This document shows, in pieces, positions 1 through 8,407 of a stretch of DNA of 64,000 nucleotides. The notes under the pieces were generated by a model, which saw only the letters and a program-made list of their open reading frames with translations, was not told where the DNA came from and made no database searches. This DNA comes from Halobacteriovorax vibrionivorans. Its GTDB lineage: Bacteria; Bdellovibrionota; Bacteriovoracia; Bacteriovoracales; Bacteriovoracaceae. The stretch spans positions 682,001 to 746,000 of the forward strand of contig NZ_QDKL01000002.1 of the NCBI RefSeq assembly GCF_003346865.1. Reading direction: 5' to 3'. Numbering within the stretch: the first letter of the stretch is position 1; the number at the start of each line of letters is the position of its first letter. The position numbers and the translations under genes were made by a program.

Positions 1-7
1 GTATAAG

Positions 8-733
8 ATGCGTAAAATTCTCTTATTTTTCACAATTATTTCAGGACAAATAATTTTTGCATCAGAATGTTTTAGTGAGCACTTAAAAGAAGCTATTGAA
101 CAAAATCGCCAGCGTAGAGGCTTCTATGCATCAATATCAAATAATAAAAGTAAGTCCATCTCAAATAAATTAATATTTGCTGAAAAAATCGCCCACTTTT
201 ATTCAAAAGGCCTAAATAAGAAACTTAGGTCCTATCGTGAAGCAGGTATTCCAATTCTCTGTCTTGATTTCATTGAAATGAGTAAGTCACCGACCTATCT
301 AGGTAAACAAGCTCCTCCAACTCTTATGTACAATGAAATAGATAGCATAGGAGCTAAAGACCTTAAAAAGAATCTAAAAGAGATGCTAAGTGAAGACAGA
401 TTTCACCATATTACTGACTTTATCGAAGAAGAACTATCAAATGAGATCAAATATGGGCCATACAATTGCCTCTTTAAACACGTCCTTGAATCTCTTGGGC
501 GCACATCATATCTAACTCCTTACTATATAGAACATGCCAAGAGCATTGGCCTGAAGTCACCTCAAAAGCTTCTAAAGAATTATCTTAAGATGAATATCTC
601 AGCATTAAGCTTTGCAAGATATCTCGACAAAAAAGCTAGCTCTCTTCAAGAAAAAGGAATTGGTATTTTATGTAGAGATGTTCCTCATATTCCGTTAAGA
701 TTAGACTATGAGATGGAACTTTCTAAATACTAA
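8..733 (+). CDS. Secreted protein of unknown function with an internal repeat
   Basis: I do not recognise this 241-residue protein. Residues 1-18 form a typical Sec signal peptide (basic MRK, hydrophobic core, FA-S cleavage region), so it is probably periplasmic or released. Residues 57-88 and 200-224 look like two copies of one unit: both start with a helix beginning FA and end in a GI-x-ILC-x-D motif. Four cysteines remain after cleavage, which could form disulfides. Its 3' end overlaps the next gene by 26 bases in another frame, so the two are probably co-transcribed. Upstream sequence lies outside the window, so its promoter cannot be seen. Confidence 0.7.
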   Translation: MRKILLFFTIISGQIIFASECFSEHLKEAIEQNRQRRGFYASISNNKSKSISNKLIFAEKIAHFYSKGLNKKLRSYREAGIPILCLDFIEMSKSPTYLGKQAPPTLMYNEIDSIGAKDLKKNLKEMLSEDRFHHITDFIEEELSNEIKYGPYNCLFKHVLESLGRTSYLTPYYIEHAKSIGLKSPQKLLKNYLKMNISALSFARYLDKKASSLQEKGIGILCRDVPHIPLRLDYEMELSKY

Positions 734-1601
734 AATTGGTGTGGCCTTTGGCGGTGGAGCTGCTAAAGGAATTGCCCACATCGGTGTACTTAAAGCTTTT
801 GAAGAAAAAAATATCAAGATATCGTACGTATCTGGTACAAGTGTTGGCGCAATTGTCGCTTCCTACTATGCGTTTGGAAAGAATTATGAAGACTTCCAAG
901 AGCTTGCAAAGAAACTAAATTATAAAGACTCAATAAGCTGGACTATTCCAAAGAAAGGCTTCTTTAGTACAAAATCAATTAGGGAAATGATCATCAAGGA
1001 CCTGGGAGATGTAAATATTGAAGATGCACAGATCCCTCTTGCAATTTGTACAACTGATATTTCAACAGGAGAGCAAGTAATCTTTCACAGAGGAAACTTA
1101 GCAGATGCAATTTGTGCTTCAGTATGTGTGCCAGGGGCCTTTATTCCTCAAGTAATAGAAGGGAGAACCCTCGTCGATGGAGGAATCACGGAGAATGTTC
1201 CCGTCTCACCTCTTTATAAAATGGGTGCTGGAATTATCGTTGCGGTTGATTTAAATGGTGTACAAAAATACCAAGAACCAGATGATACATTTGCCATAAT
1301 TAGCAATGCTATGGATATTGCAATTGACTTAAGAACAAGAGAACAAATTCAAGATGCAGATATCATCCTATCCCTGGATCTTAGTAAGTATAATCGTCTT
1401 AATAACTCAAAGTGTATTGAAGAGCTCATTAACGAAGGCTATAGGCCAATGATCGACTCACTTTCAAGTCTTTCATGGTATCGCAATGCTAATTATATCG
1501 AGTTTCTCAAAAAGCTGATCATTGAGTTTCTACCGTTTAGGATACCACGCGTTATTTCTAATATTTATAAAAAGAAACTTTCTCAAATTTTTATTAAATA
1601 A
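708..1601 (+). CDS. Patatin-like phospholipase (RssA/YchK-like)
   Basis: This is a 297-residue serine lipid acyl hydrolase of the patatin family. The oxyanion-hole loop GGGAAKG is at residues 15-21, the nucleophile elbow GTSVG at 43-47 (Ser45), and the catalytic Asp is in DGG at 157-159. This Ser-Asp dyad defines the family. No signal peptide is evident at the start used; the first ten residues lie inside the end of the previous gene, and a GTG at 741 is an alternative start. The size fits the short bacterial RssA-type members. It probably acts on membrane phospholipids, either for self-turnover or, if exported, on prey lipids; the substrate cannot be told from sequence. Confidence 0.9.
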   Translation: MRWNFLNTKIGVAFGGGAAKGIAHIGVLKAFEEKNIKISYVSGTSVGAIVASYYAFGKNYEDFQELAKKLNYKDSISWTIPKKGFFSTKSIREMIIKDLGDVNIEDAQIPLAICTTDISTGEQVIFHRGNLADAICASVCVPGAFIPQVIEGRTLVDGGITENVPVSPLYKMGAGIIVAVDLNGVQKYQEPDDTFAIISNAMDIAIDLRTREQIQDADIILSLDLSKYNRLNNSKCIEELINEGYRPMIDSLSSLSWYRNANYIEFLKKLIIEFLPFRIPRVISNIYKKKLSQIFIK

Positions 1602-1666
1602 TTAAATTATGAGAATGATTTTTTATTTTTCATAATTTTATCGTTATCATTAAGATATAAATTAAA

Positions 1667-2548
1667 ATGGAGTTTAATTTGTTTAATCACGAAAAAATGA
1701 TTTCACTTCTAACAGAGAAGCTTTCTCTTTGGTATGAAGCCGTTATCAAAAACATTCCCAATCTTGTTGTTGCCTTTGTCGTTCTTATTTTCTTCTTCTA
1801 TCTAGGGGGAGTGATTCGAAAGGGAGTTAATAAAGTACTTCCAAAAATTTCTTATAAGAGATCTGTAAATAACTTGGTAAGTTCAATTGTAAATATCGTT
1901 GTCATTTTAATTGGTGTCTTTACAGCTCTTGAAATAATGGGGCTTGAAAAGACTGTTACTTCAATTCTTGCCGGTGCTGGGGTTATTGGTATTGCTCTTG
2001 GTTTTGCCTTTCAAGAGATTGCTGCAAACTTCGTAGCAGGTCTTCTTATCGCTTACCGCGAACCTTATCAATTAGGAGATATCATTGAAATCGATACTAT
2101 TATCGGACAAGTTACAAATATAGAATTTAGAATTACATGTGTAACAACTTTCCAAGGCCTTGAGGTCTTTATTCCTAATAAAGATATGTTCACTAAGCCT
2201 TTTATCAATTACACAAGTACACCAAGAAGACGAGTTGATCTAGCTGTTGGTGTTTCATATCGCGATGATCTCGATAAGGTCGAGCAAGTTACAAAAGATG
2301 CCCTATCTTCAATCAATGGCCGTATTGATGATATTCCGGTTGAAGTCTTCTTTGAAGAATTTGGCGATAGTTCAATTAATTTAAGTGCTAGAGTTTGGGT
2401 TCACTACAATAATGGAAATGCATATTTTCAGGCACGTCATGAAGCTGTAAAAACTATTAAGAAGTTTTATGATGAAAATGGAATTACTATCCCATTTCCT
2501 ATTAGAACACTTGAGTTTGGAAATTCTTTGGACGTTAATAAAGGCTAA
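1667..2548 (+). CDS. MscS-family small-conductance mechanosensitive channel
   Basis: This 293-residue inner-membrane channel should open under hypo-osmotic stress and release solutes. Transmembrane segments lie near 32-52, 70-92 and 97-128; the third is the Gly/Ala-rich pore helix (LAGAGVIGIALGFAF) followed by the FxAGLLI region and the beta domain (YQLGDIIEID). The C-terminal alpha/beta vestibule domain follows and ends in PFPIRTLEF, like the family's IPFPQ tail. No strong Shine-Dalgarno precedes the ATG. The end overlaps the convergent transpeptidase gene by four bases. A second, more divergent MscS gene lies at 9121. Confidence 0.93.
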   Translation: MEFNLFNHEKMISLLTEKLSLWYEAVIKNIPNLVVAFVVLIFFFYLGGVIRKGVNKVLPKISYKRSVNNLVSSIVNIVVILIGVFTALEIMGLEKTVTSILAGAGVIGIALGFAFQEIAANFVAGLLIAYREPYQLGDIIEIDTIIGQVTNIEFRITCVTTFQGLEVFIPNKDMFTKPFINYTSTPRRRVDLAVGVSYRDDLDKVEQVTKDALSSINGRIDDIPVEVFFEEFGDSSINLSARVWVHYNNGNAYFQARHEAVKTIKKFYDENGITIPFPIRTLEFGNSLDVNKG

Positions 2549-3477
2549 TTACACATCTGTTGCCAGCCTTCAACTTCGGCCAGAACTTTCTTATGATCTT
2601 CTCGGCATCCCTCTATTGGTACGTATGAGTAATAGAGGGAGCCATTACTAATTTTCTCCATTACATCACGACCTTCACCTGGAACAAAGGCAGGACATCC
2701 AAAGCTTCGCCCCATAACCTTTCCTCGATTATAATAAGCTTCATGCATAACAACACCTTGTGACATGGCCTTATCATTAACTCCATCAACGAGCCCTTCC
2801 ATTCTCATGCCATTATAGTTTCGCCCATTCACACTAAAAGTTGGCCAACCTCTTTGACCCTTAACCCTTTCGTCATGAGAAGCAGACATATAGAAGTTTG
2901 CAGTTTTAAAAAAGCCAGGACGTGTCATTGCCCATTGGTCATGCTTTTGTCTTGTTCGTGAGTTTTGAGGGATACGACAACGTCTCATCATCCCATTATG
3001 ATTAGAAGACTTTATTACTTTTCCATCTTTGATTGTAGCGTCACTATACTTCACGCCACCAAGTGAGCCACTACCATGAGAAACTTTCTTATATTCCACT
3101 TCTCCTGTTTTCATATTCAACAGAAAGAAGCGCTTTTGAGTAGAGCTTTGTGAATAGTCTGCAATTGAAATATAATTCTTATTTTTAAAAGTATTTTTAT
3201 GATCTCGATAATAAAGTAGAGCTTGCTTTAGTGCATCTTCAGGAACACCTTGGTCTCTAAAGTCCTCAAAGAAATTACATTCTTCTCCACGATAAATATT
3301 ATCTGTGACTTCAAAAACATCATCAATTGCATCAAGAATAATTTGAATCTCTGGTAAGACATCTTTTGGGGCACATTCAATGCTAATTTCTGGATCTGAC
3401 TCGTAAGAAGTTGGAATAACCTCTTCTGCAAGTATCGATAATTGCATGAATAACATTGAAAATAAGAATAACCTCAC
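2545..3477 (-). CDS. Murein L,D-transpeptidase catalytic domain protein (YkuD_2 type)
   Basis: This is a 310-residue exported protein with a signal peptide at 1-17. The C-terminal half matches the L,D-transpeptidase catalytic domain family: H245 in MHEAYY, then RSFGCPAF with the catalytic Cys261, and the companion motif HGSG at 134-137. Such enzymes cut or form peptide bonds to the meso-diaminopimelate of peptidoglycan stems and act in the periplasm. In a predatory bacterium the role could be self wall remodelling or modifying prey wall; the sequence does not decide. The N-terminal 100 residues have no recognised domain. Confidence 0.88.
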   Translation of the reverse strand: MRLFLFSMLFMQLSILAEEVIPTSYESDPEISIECAPKDVLPEIQIILDAIDDVFEVTDNIYRGEECNFFEDFRDQGVPEDALKQALLYYRDHKNTFKNKNYISIADYSQSSTQKRFFLLNMKTGEVEYKKVSHGSGSLGGVKYSDATIKDGKVIKSSNHNGMMRRCRIPQNSRTRQKHDQWAMTRPGFFKTANFYMSASHDERVKGQRGWPTFSVNGRNYNGMRMEGLVDGVNDKAMSQGVVMHEAYYNRGKVMGRSFGCPAFVPGEGRDVMEKISNGSLYYSYVPIEGCREDHKKVLAEVEGWQQMCN

Positions 3478-3545
3478 ATCTCCCCCTAGATTCCTTATCG
3501 GAGGAAATGATCGAAACTTAATAAAGAATGTTGACGTTTAAAGGA

Positions 3546-4961
3546 CTACTCATAGCCTATATCGTCTTTAATAACCTCTTCCATCACCTTATTTTCTTGA
3601 GGTGTAAAGACATCAGTTAGGTTCTTTATCCATCTATTCTTCTTGATAATTGTAATTGCCATTGCCGCACCTAGAATATTTCCAACGACAAATGAGAAAT
3701 AAATTCCAACTTGAGCTAATTGAGTATGTTTTGAAAGAAGATAAGCAACAGGAAATCTGATTACCCATAATGAAATGATGGCCACCATCATCGAGATCAT
3801 TGGACTTCCCCCACCTCTCATGGCACCGGAACATACTTGTTGAACACCTATGAGTCCAAAAGTTAGAGCTATAACGCGAATAAATACTGCGCCTTCTTTA
3901 ATGACGGCAAATTCTCCAGGGACAAAGATTTGCAATGTTTGCTCTGCAAAGATAAAGAATCCAATTCCAGCAATGGTTAGAACAATAAAGATGACCCATA
4001 ATGCTTTACTGGTAACTTCTTTTGTTCTCTCTATCTTTCCTGCTCCAATATTTTGTCCTACTAAAGTTGATGTTGCCATGGCAAAGCCAAGACTAGGAAT
4101 AATCATTAAAGTTAATACACGAATTCCAATTCCATATGCAGCGAGAACGACATCTCCAAAAGTAGCGATAAGGAAAGTCATAATTGTCATGGCCAGTGCA
4201 CGTGAAGATTGTTCAGCAGAAGCAGGGAAACCTAGATTAATAATTTTCTTAGCAAGAGTGAAATCAAAATCAATCTTTTTAAAATTAATTTTTATTCCAC
4301 CTTTTCCTTTTGCTAAAAGATATAAGGCGATAATAGCAGAAAGCCCCTGCGTGCAAATAGTTGCAAAAGCAGCTCCATCAACACCATATGCAGGAACGGG
4401 GCCCCATCCCATAATTAAAATCGGATCAATTATAAAGTTTAAGATGACAGAGAAGAGAACAATATAAAAAGGAGTCTTCACATCTCCAACACCACGATAA
4501 AGAGACTGGAACATCATATAAAGATAACTAAATATAAGACCTATGAATGATATTCTAAGATATGATGTTGTAATCTTTTGAATCTCTACCGTTGGTGTCA
4601 TCGCCTCAATAACATAAGGAATAACTGCATAAGCAATCCCAGCAAGTAGAGCTGATGTAGCGAGTATAATAATTAAGGTATGAAGACATACCTTAGAAAC
4701 CATCGGTGTATTTCTTTGGCCTGTGTACTGAGCAACTAAAATCGTTCCACTAACAGCAAAGCCTGCTCCCATAGAAATTAATAGAAATAAAATTGGAAAT
4801 GAAAGTGAAAGTGAGGCTATAGCATTTGTCCCTAAGCGACCCACCCAAAATGTATCAGTCAACTGATAGGCCGTTTGTAAAAAATTTGCCATAACAATTG
4901 GAACTGACAACTTAAATAAAGATTTGATGACAGATCCTTGTGTAAGATCTCTTCCTTCCAC
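3546..4961 (-). CDS. MATE-family multidrug/sodium efflux transporter
   Basis: This 471-residue protein has about twelve hydrophobic segments in two homologous halves. It starts with the family signature region (LFKLSVPIVMANFLQTAYQ, then DTFWVGRLGTNAIASLSL) and repeats a related pattern after residue 230 (GFPASAEQSSRALAMTI). MATE transporters export cationic drugs or metabolites using a Na+ or H+ gradient. The next minus-strand gene upstream, a cation/proton antiporter, ends 31 bases before this start, so the two may share a transcript. A long reading frame antisense to the middle of this gene is only its shadow. Confidence 0.93.
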   Translation of the reverse strand: MEGRDLTQGSVIKSLFKLSVPIVMANFLQTAYQLTDTFWVGRLGTNAIASLSLSFPILFLLISMGAGFAVSGTILVAQYTGQRNTPMVSKVCLHTLIIILATSALLAGIAYAVIPYVIEAMTPTVEIQKITTSYLRISFIGLIFSYLYMMFQSLYRGVGDVKTPFYIVLFSVILNFIIDPILIMGWGPVPAYGVDGAAFATICTQGLSAIIALYLLAKGKGGIKINFKKIDFDFTLAKKIINLGFPASAEQSSRALAMTIMTFLIATFGDVVLAAYGIGIRVLTLMIIPSLGFAMATSTLVGQNIGAGKIERTKEVTSKALWVIFIVLTIAGIGFFIFAEQTLQIFVPGEFAVIKEGAVFIRVIALTFGLIGVQQVCSGAMRGGGSPMISMMVAIISLWVIRFPVAYLLSKHTQLAQVGIYFSFVVGNILGAAMAITIIKKNRWIKNLTDVFTPQENKVMEEVIKDDIGYE

Positions 4962-4992
4962 AAATATCCTTTAGTTCGTGACTTAACTAAGT

Positions 4993-6507
4993 TTAGGCCA
5001 CTTTTAATTCCTCCGTATCATCAACTTCTTCAATCAAATCTTCAATCTTTTTTTTTATAAAACACTCTTGAGCTTTTTCTAATTCTTCTTTTAGTTTAGT
5101 TACTAAAAGAATTTTATCCCCTTTTTCAAATACAGTGGCACCATCTGGAATAATAAAAGCGCCATGCCTCTTAATGAAGAGTACAACTGAGCCAGTTGGT
5201 AGACCAAGATCAACAACACGATTATCAACAGCAAAGTCAGTCTCTCTAATTTCAAGTTGAACGATACCGTGCTTTGTTTGCTCAAGTAGCTCTAAGTCCA
5301 CAGGGAAATTCGCTTCATCTTCTTGCTCAACGATAAGCCCAAGCTTTCTTGCCATTATCTTCAACGTTGAGCCTTGAATTAAGGCAGAAATAATAACAAC
5401 GAAGAAAACAATATCAAAAATAGTGTGAGCACGCTCCCCCATGTGAGTTGCCGCAAAGCTTGCAAAAACAATTGGCGTTGCACCCTTAAGTCCTGCCCAT
5501 GAAACAAAGATCTTTTCATTTAAGTTAAAACGACTTTTTACAAGACAAAGAAATACACTAATTGGCCTGGCCGCAAAAGTTAGGAAGACAGCAATTAACA
5601 AACCAGTTGGAGCAATACTTGGTAGTCGGCTTGGAAATACGAGAAGTCCAAGCATAACAAATAGTCCGATTTGTGATAGCCAAGTCATTCCATCAAAGAA
5701 GAGTGTTAGTAAGTTTTTATGTAGGATCTTCTTGTTTCCAATAATCATCCCAAATACATAGACGGCCAAGAAACCATTTCCACCTAGCTTTGTAGTTACA
5801 GAATAACCTAAGAAGAGAGCAGCTATTGTTAATGGAGGGTATAGGCCATTGTAGTCTAGTTTTATTACATTATTAATTAGGATAAATGCACGAGCAATAA
5901 CCCATCCACCAGCAAGTCCAATGGCCGGATTTGAAAAAAGAAGAAAGGCGGTATCCTTTACATCTCCAATCCCCTGCTCAATAAAGCCCAGAAGAACGGA
6001 AACAAGAAAGTAGGCCATCGGGTCGTTACTTCCTGATTCAAATCTTAAAATATTTTTAACATCACCTACTTGGGTATTTGGATCTTTAAAAGCTGAAAAG
6101 ACTGCAGCTGCATCGGTTGCTGATAGAATGGCACCGATAAGAAGCGACTCTAATATTCCAATATCAGTGATAAGATGAGTGAAGCCACCAACTAAGAGTG
6201 TTGTAAAGACAACCCCAAGAGAGGACAAGGCCACACCGCGACCAAAGTCGCGCTTTATTTTATTAAATGGAGTTTCAAATCCACCAGTGAAAATTATTAA
6301 ACAAAGAGCAACAAGACTTAATGAATGAGTTAGTTCAAAATTGCTAAAATTGATGCCTCCGATTCCATCTGAACCAGCAAGCATTCCAATAATAAGAAAG
6401 AGGATTAGAACAGGTAGACCAAATCGACTTGAGGACTTACTCAAAACCACGCTTAGTAGTAAAAGAATTGAAGACCCCAAAAGGAAATTATTTAAAAACT
6501 GCTCCAT
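4993..6507 (-). CDS. Monovalent cation/proton antiporter with TrkA-C domain (CvrA/NhaP2-like)
   Basis: This is about 504 residues: an N-terminal Na+/H+ exchanger domain with about twelve transmembrane helices (1-390), followed by a soluble RCK_C/TrkA-C regulatory domain (about 405-485) with the typical LVTKLKEEL end. The exchanger contains conserved acidic segments such as LIGAILSATDAAAVF and FESGSNDPMAYFLV, typical of CPA1 K+/H+ antiporters. It should exchange K+ or Na+ for H+ across the inner membrane in pH and ion homeostasis. I used the ATG at 6507; a TTG codon directly precedes it. It may form a transcription unit with the MATE gene downstream. Confidence 0.9.
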   Translation of the reverse strand: MEQFLNNFLLGSSILLLLSVVLSKSSSRFGLPVLILFLIIGMLAGSDGIGGINFSNFELTHSLSLVALCLIIFTGGFETPFNKIKRDFGRGVALSSLGVVFTTLLVGGFTHLITDIGILESLLIGAILSATDAAAVFSAFKDPNTQVGDVKNILRFESGSNDPMAYFLVSVLLGFIEQGIGDVKDTAFLLFSNPAIGLAGGWVIARAFILINNVIKLDYNGLYPPLTIAALFLGYSVTTKLGGNGFLAVYVFGMIIGNKKILHKNLLTLFFDGMTWLSQIGLFVMLGLLVFPSRLPSIAPTGLLIAVFLTFAARPISVFLCLVKSRFNLNEKIFVSWAGLKGATPIVFASFAATHMGERAHTIFDIVFFVVIISALIQGSTLKIMARKLGLIVEQEDEANFPVDLELLEQTKHGIVQLEIRETDFAVDNRVVDLGLPTGSVVLFIKRHGAFIIPDGATVFEKGDKILLVTKLKEELEKAQECFIKKKIEDLIEEVDDTEELKVA

Positions 6508-6757
6508 CAAAGCATCTTATCGGTTTATTGGCACAAAACTTTAGTAAAAACATCGGGTTATTTTGTTAATTATTAATATTTTCATACTCACTATACCGAT
6601 TGATATTTAAAATTCTCTAATTTTTCTAATAAACAACCAAATAAGAAAAAGTAAACAAAGAGAGATTAGGATCTAAGCTGTGAATTTTATGTAACTTAGT
6701 ATATTAAATTCCCCTAGACAAAAAGGGCAAAAGCAACTTAAGTTTGAAAAGTCTTAT

Positions 6758-6940
6758 ATGACACAAATACCTAAGTGTTTGGAGCTCAAAGAGAGTCTTG
6801 ATCGCTACCTTTCACCTGGATTTAAATATATCATTAAATACAATGCCTATATCTCAATGTTATTTCTCTCAAAAGAATTAACAAGCGTGTGCGATGAGAT
6901 CAGTGGTAATAAATTAATCGAGTTTCAATGGAAAATTTAG
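6758..6940 (+). CDS. Possible 60-residue protein of unknown function
   Basis: This short frame starts at an ATG after 250 bases of AT-rich DNA and overlaps the methyltransferase start by 13 bases. The protein has mixed, protein-like composition, with two cysteines and a central hydrophobic patch (YISMLFLS) but no known domain. No clear Shine-Dalgarno precedes it. It could be a leader peptide whose translation couples to the methyltransferase, or chance. The 6511-6757 stretch before it shows only AT-rich DNA that must hold the promoters of the divergent antiporter and of this unit; I see no hairpin or RNA gene there. Confidence 0.3.
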   Translation: MTQIPKCLELKESLDRYLSPGFKYIIKYNAYISMLFLSKELTSVCDEISGNKLIEFQWKI

Positions 6941-7572
6941 AATTAGTTGAAGAATATTGCTTAAAGAAATCAAATACTCCAAGTGAGCTATGTGTTCAAC
7001 TTGGAGATTATACAAAGGATAAGCATCCTCTTGGCCACATGATCTCTGGTGAATTGGTTGCTTCACTTTTGGGCTTCTTCATTAACCTTAATGAATATAA
7101 GAACATTCTTGATATTGGTACTTTTACTGGTTACTCAGCTCTTTCGATGGCCGAGTTCTTACCAGAAGACGGTAAAGTGATAACTATTGATAAGAATAAA
7201 AAAATAAATACTTTTGCAAAATCTTATTGGGATAAAAGTCCACATGGTAAAAAAATTGAAGCTTTATTTGGTGATGCAAACCAGGTGCTAGAAAGTTTAA
7301 CTGATCAAAGCTTTGATTTAGTTTTTATCGATGCAGATAAAGGAAGCTATAAGAATTATCTTGAATTTGCTCTTAAGCTACTTTCTACAAAGGGCGTTAT
7401 CGTGGTTGATAATGTTTTACGAGCAGGACGTGTTGCAACTGATGATATGCCAAGTGAGGATAAGTCAGTAAATGCAATCGCTGAGTTCAATGACTACGTT
7501 GAATCTCGAGATGATCTTTTTAAAACAATGCTTCCAATAAGAGATGGACTTTATTTAATTCAAAGAAAGTAA
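6928..7572 (+). CDS. SAM-dependent O-methyltransferase (CCoAOMT/COMT family 3)
   Basis: A 214-residue soluble methyltransferase. The SAM-binding loop is at 61-70 (LDIGTFTGYS) and the acidic end of strand 2 is in ITIDKN. FIDADK (133-138) and VVDNVLRAG (159-167) supply the divalent-metal ligands typical of caffeoyl-CoA-type catechol O-methyltransferases. Bacterial members methylate small catechol-like or hydroxylated compounds; some act on tRNA (TrmR), so the substrate is open. The gene's TAA stop directly abuts the stop of the convergent cheX-like gene with no spacer. Confidence 0.88.
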   Translation: MENLELVEEYCLKKSNTPSELCVQLGDYTKDKHPLGHMISGELVASLLGFFINLNEYKNILDIGTFTGYSALSMAEFLPEDGKVITIDKNKKINTFAKSYWDKSPHGKKIEALFGDANQVLESLTDQSFDLVFIDADKGSYKNYLEFALKLLSTKGVIVVDNVLRAGRVATDDMPSEDKSVNAIAEFNDYVESRDDLFKTMLPIRDGLYLIQRK

Positions 7573-8046
7573 TTATTCATCAATGGTAAGACTCATATAG
7601 AATTTCTTCTCATTCATTTCGCCAGGTAATTGAAATGGAATCGTCACTGTACGAGGCCCTGTAATTCGACTTTCATCAACCTTCTCACCACATATGACTT
7701 CAGGAGTTGCTCTTTCAACTGTTAAGCCTGTGATCTTATTGATATCGGCCTTAGCTTGTCCTAATACCATATTTACGAACTCACCAGCAGAATCACAGAT
7801 ATCATCTGAAATCTCGCTTCTTTGTTCAGAGAACATATGGTTATAAATTGCTAGGTAGCTGTTTTTAGGAAAGCAGATTGCTAATTCCCCTGTTATCCTT
7901 TCGCTCTTTATCGTTATAAGACCTACAATTTCCAATGCCTCAGAAAACTCAATATTTGGATTTACCTCTCCAGCTAGTAGAGGAATATTTAACTGCTTCT
8001 TAAATACTTCTAGCAACGCATTCAAAAATGGCTCGATCAACTCCAT
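7573..8046 (-). CDS. CheX-like chemotaxis phosphatase
   Basis: A 157-residue single-domain protein of the CheC/CheX/FliY phosphatase fold. The phosphatase helix reads D85-SAG-E89-FV-N92, matching the S/D-xxx-E-xx-N motif whose Glu and Asn position the attacking water on phospho-CheY, followed by a proline about 24 residues on (P116). It probably dephosphorylates CheY-type receivers in the cytoplasm. No other chemotaxis gene is adjacent, so its partner could be a stand-alone receiver such as that at 27284. The start ATG faces a 361-base regulatory region shared with the divergent DUF481 gene. Confidence 0.82.
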   Translation of the reverse strand: MELIEPFLNALLEVFKKQLNIPLLAGEVNPNIEFSEALEIVGLITIKSERITGELAICFPKNSYLAIYNHMFSEQRSEISDDICDSAGEFVNMVLGQAKADINKITGLTVERATPEVICGEKVDESRITGPRTVTIPFQLPGEMNEKKFYMSLTIDE

Positions 8047-8155
8047 TAAAACTATCTCCGTCTTATCAACTAATTTGATTTTAATTGGTTAAAGCATTTA
8101 CTACAAATGAAGACCCATTTTGCCCTCATGTTTGATTCATTTAATAGACTTTTTT

Positions 8156-8172
8156 AGTTAACTACTTAACTA
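8156..8172. repeat. 17-bp direct repeat, copy 1 (possible operator)
   Basis: Reads AGTTAACTACTTAACTA. It matches copy 2 at 8271 in 15 of 17 positions and combines a GTTAAC palindrome with a second TTAACTA unit. Spacing between copies is 115 bases, close to eleven helical turns, which suits paired binding of one regulator. Confidence 0.45.
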
Positions 8173-8270
8173 TCTGATATTTCATCAAGGCAATCATCAC
8201 TGACAAATAATGGTTATCTAAACACAGAGATACTTGGCAGTTTTCATCGTATTTTGGAAGTTAAAAACAA

Positions 8271-8287
8271 AGTTAACTCATTAACTA
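8271..8287. repeat. 17-bp direct repeat, copy 2 (possible operator)
   Basis: Reads AGTTAACTCATTAACTA. It is the second copy of the repeat at 8156 and lies about 55 bases before the proposed -35 of the DUF481 gene. Confidence 0.45.
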
Positions 8288-8339
8288 CCCTGCATCACAT
8301 TGTATAGGGTTAGGTCAAAGTAAATTTGAGTTAATTATA

Positions 8340-8369
8340 TTAGACAGTTTTAAGACCAATGATTATAAA
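8340..8369 (+). promoter_or_regulatory. Candidate promoter of the DUF481 gene
   Basis: TTAGAC (8340-8345), an 18-base spacer and TATAAA (8364-8369) resemble a housekeeping promoter. The start codon follows at 8408 after an AAAGG Shine-Dalgarno at 8397-8400. Confidence 0.4.
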
Positions 8370-8407
8370 AATAAATATAGAATACTTACATAAATAAAGG
8401 ATTTTAC

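Larger units (their letters stand above)
8047..8407. other. 361-base divergent intergenic region
   Basis: No coding frame is supported here. The stretch holds the promoters of the minus-strand cheX-like gene and the plus-strand DUF481 gene, plus two near-identical 17-base repeats (8156 and 8271) described separately. I see no terminator-like hairpin and no recognised RNA gene. Confidence 0.6.

Noticed and set aside
1600..1660. AT-rich inverted repeat AAATTATGA/TCATAATTT before the MscS gene, looking like a Fur-type operator
   Set aside because: In DNA this AT-rich such arms arise often; the fit to the Fur consensus is poor and the downstream gene has no iron link.
3850..4467. A 205-codon open frame antisense to the MATE transporter gene
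   Set aside because: Its sequence is Ile/Pro/Arg-rich as expected for the complement of a membrane protein gene; it has no signal or domain and lies wholly within a well-supported gene.
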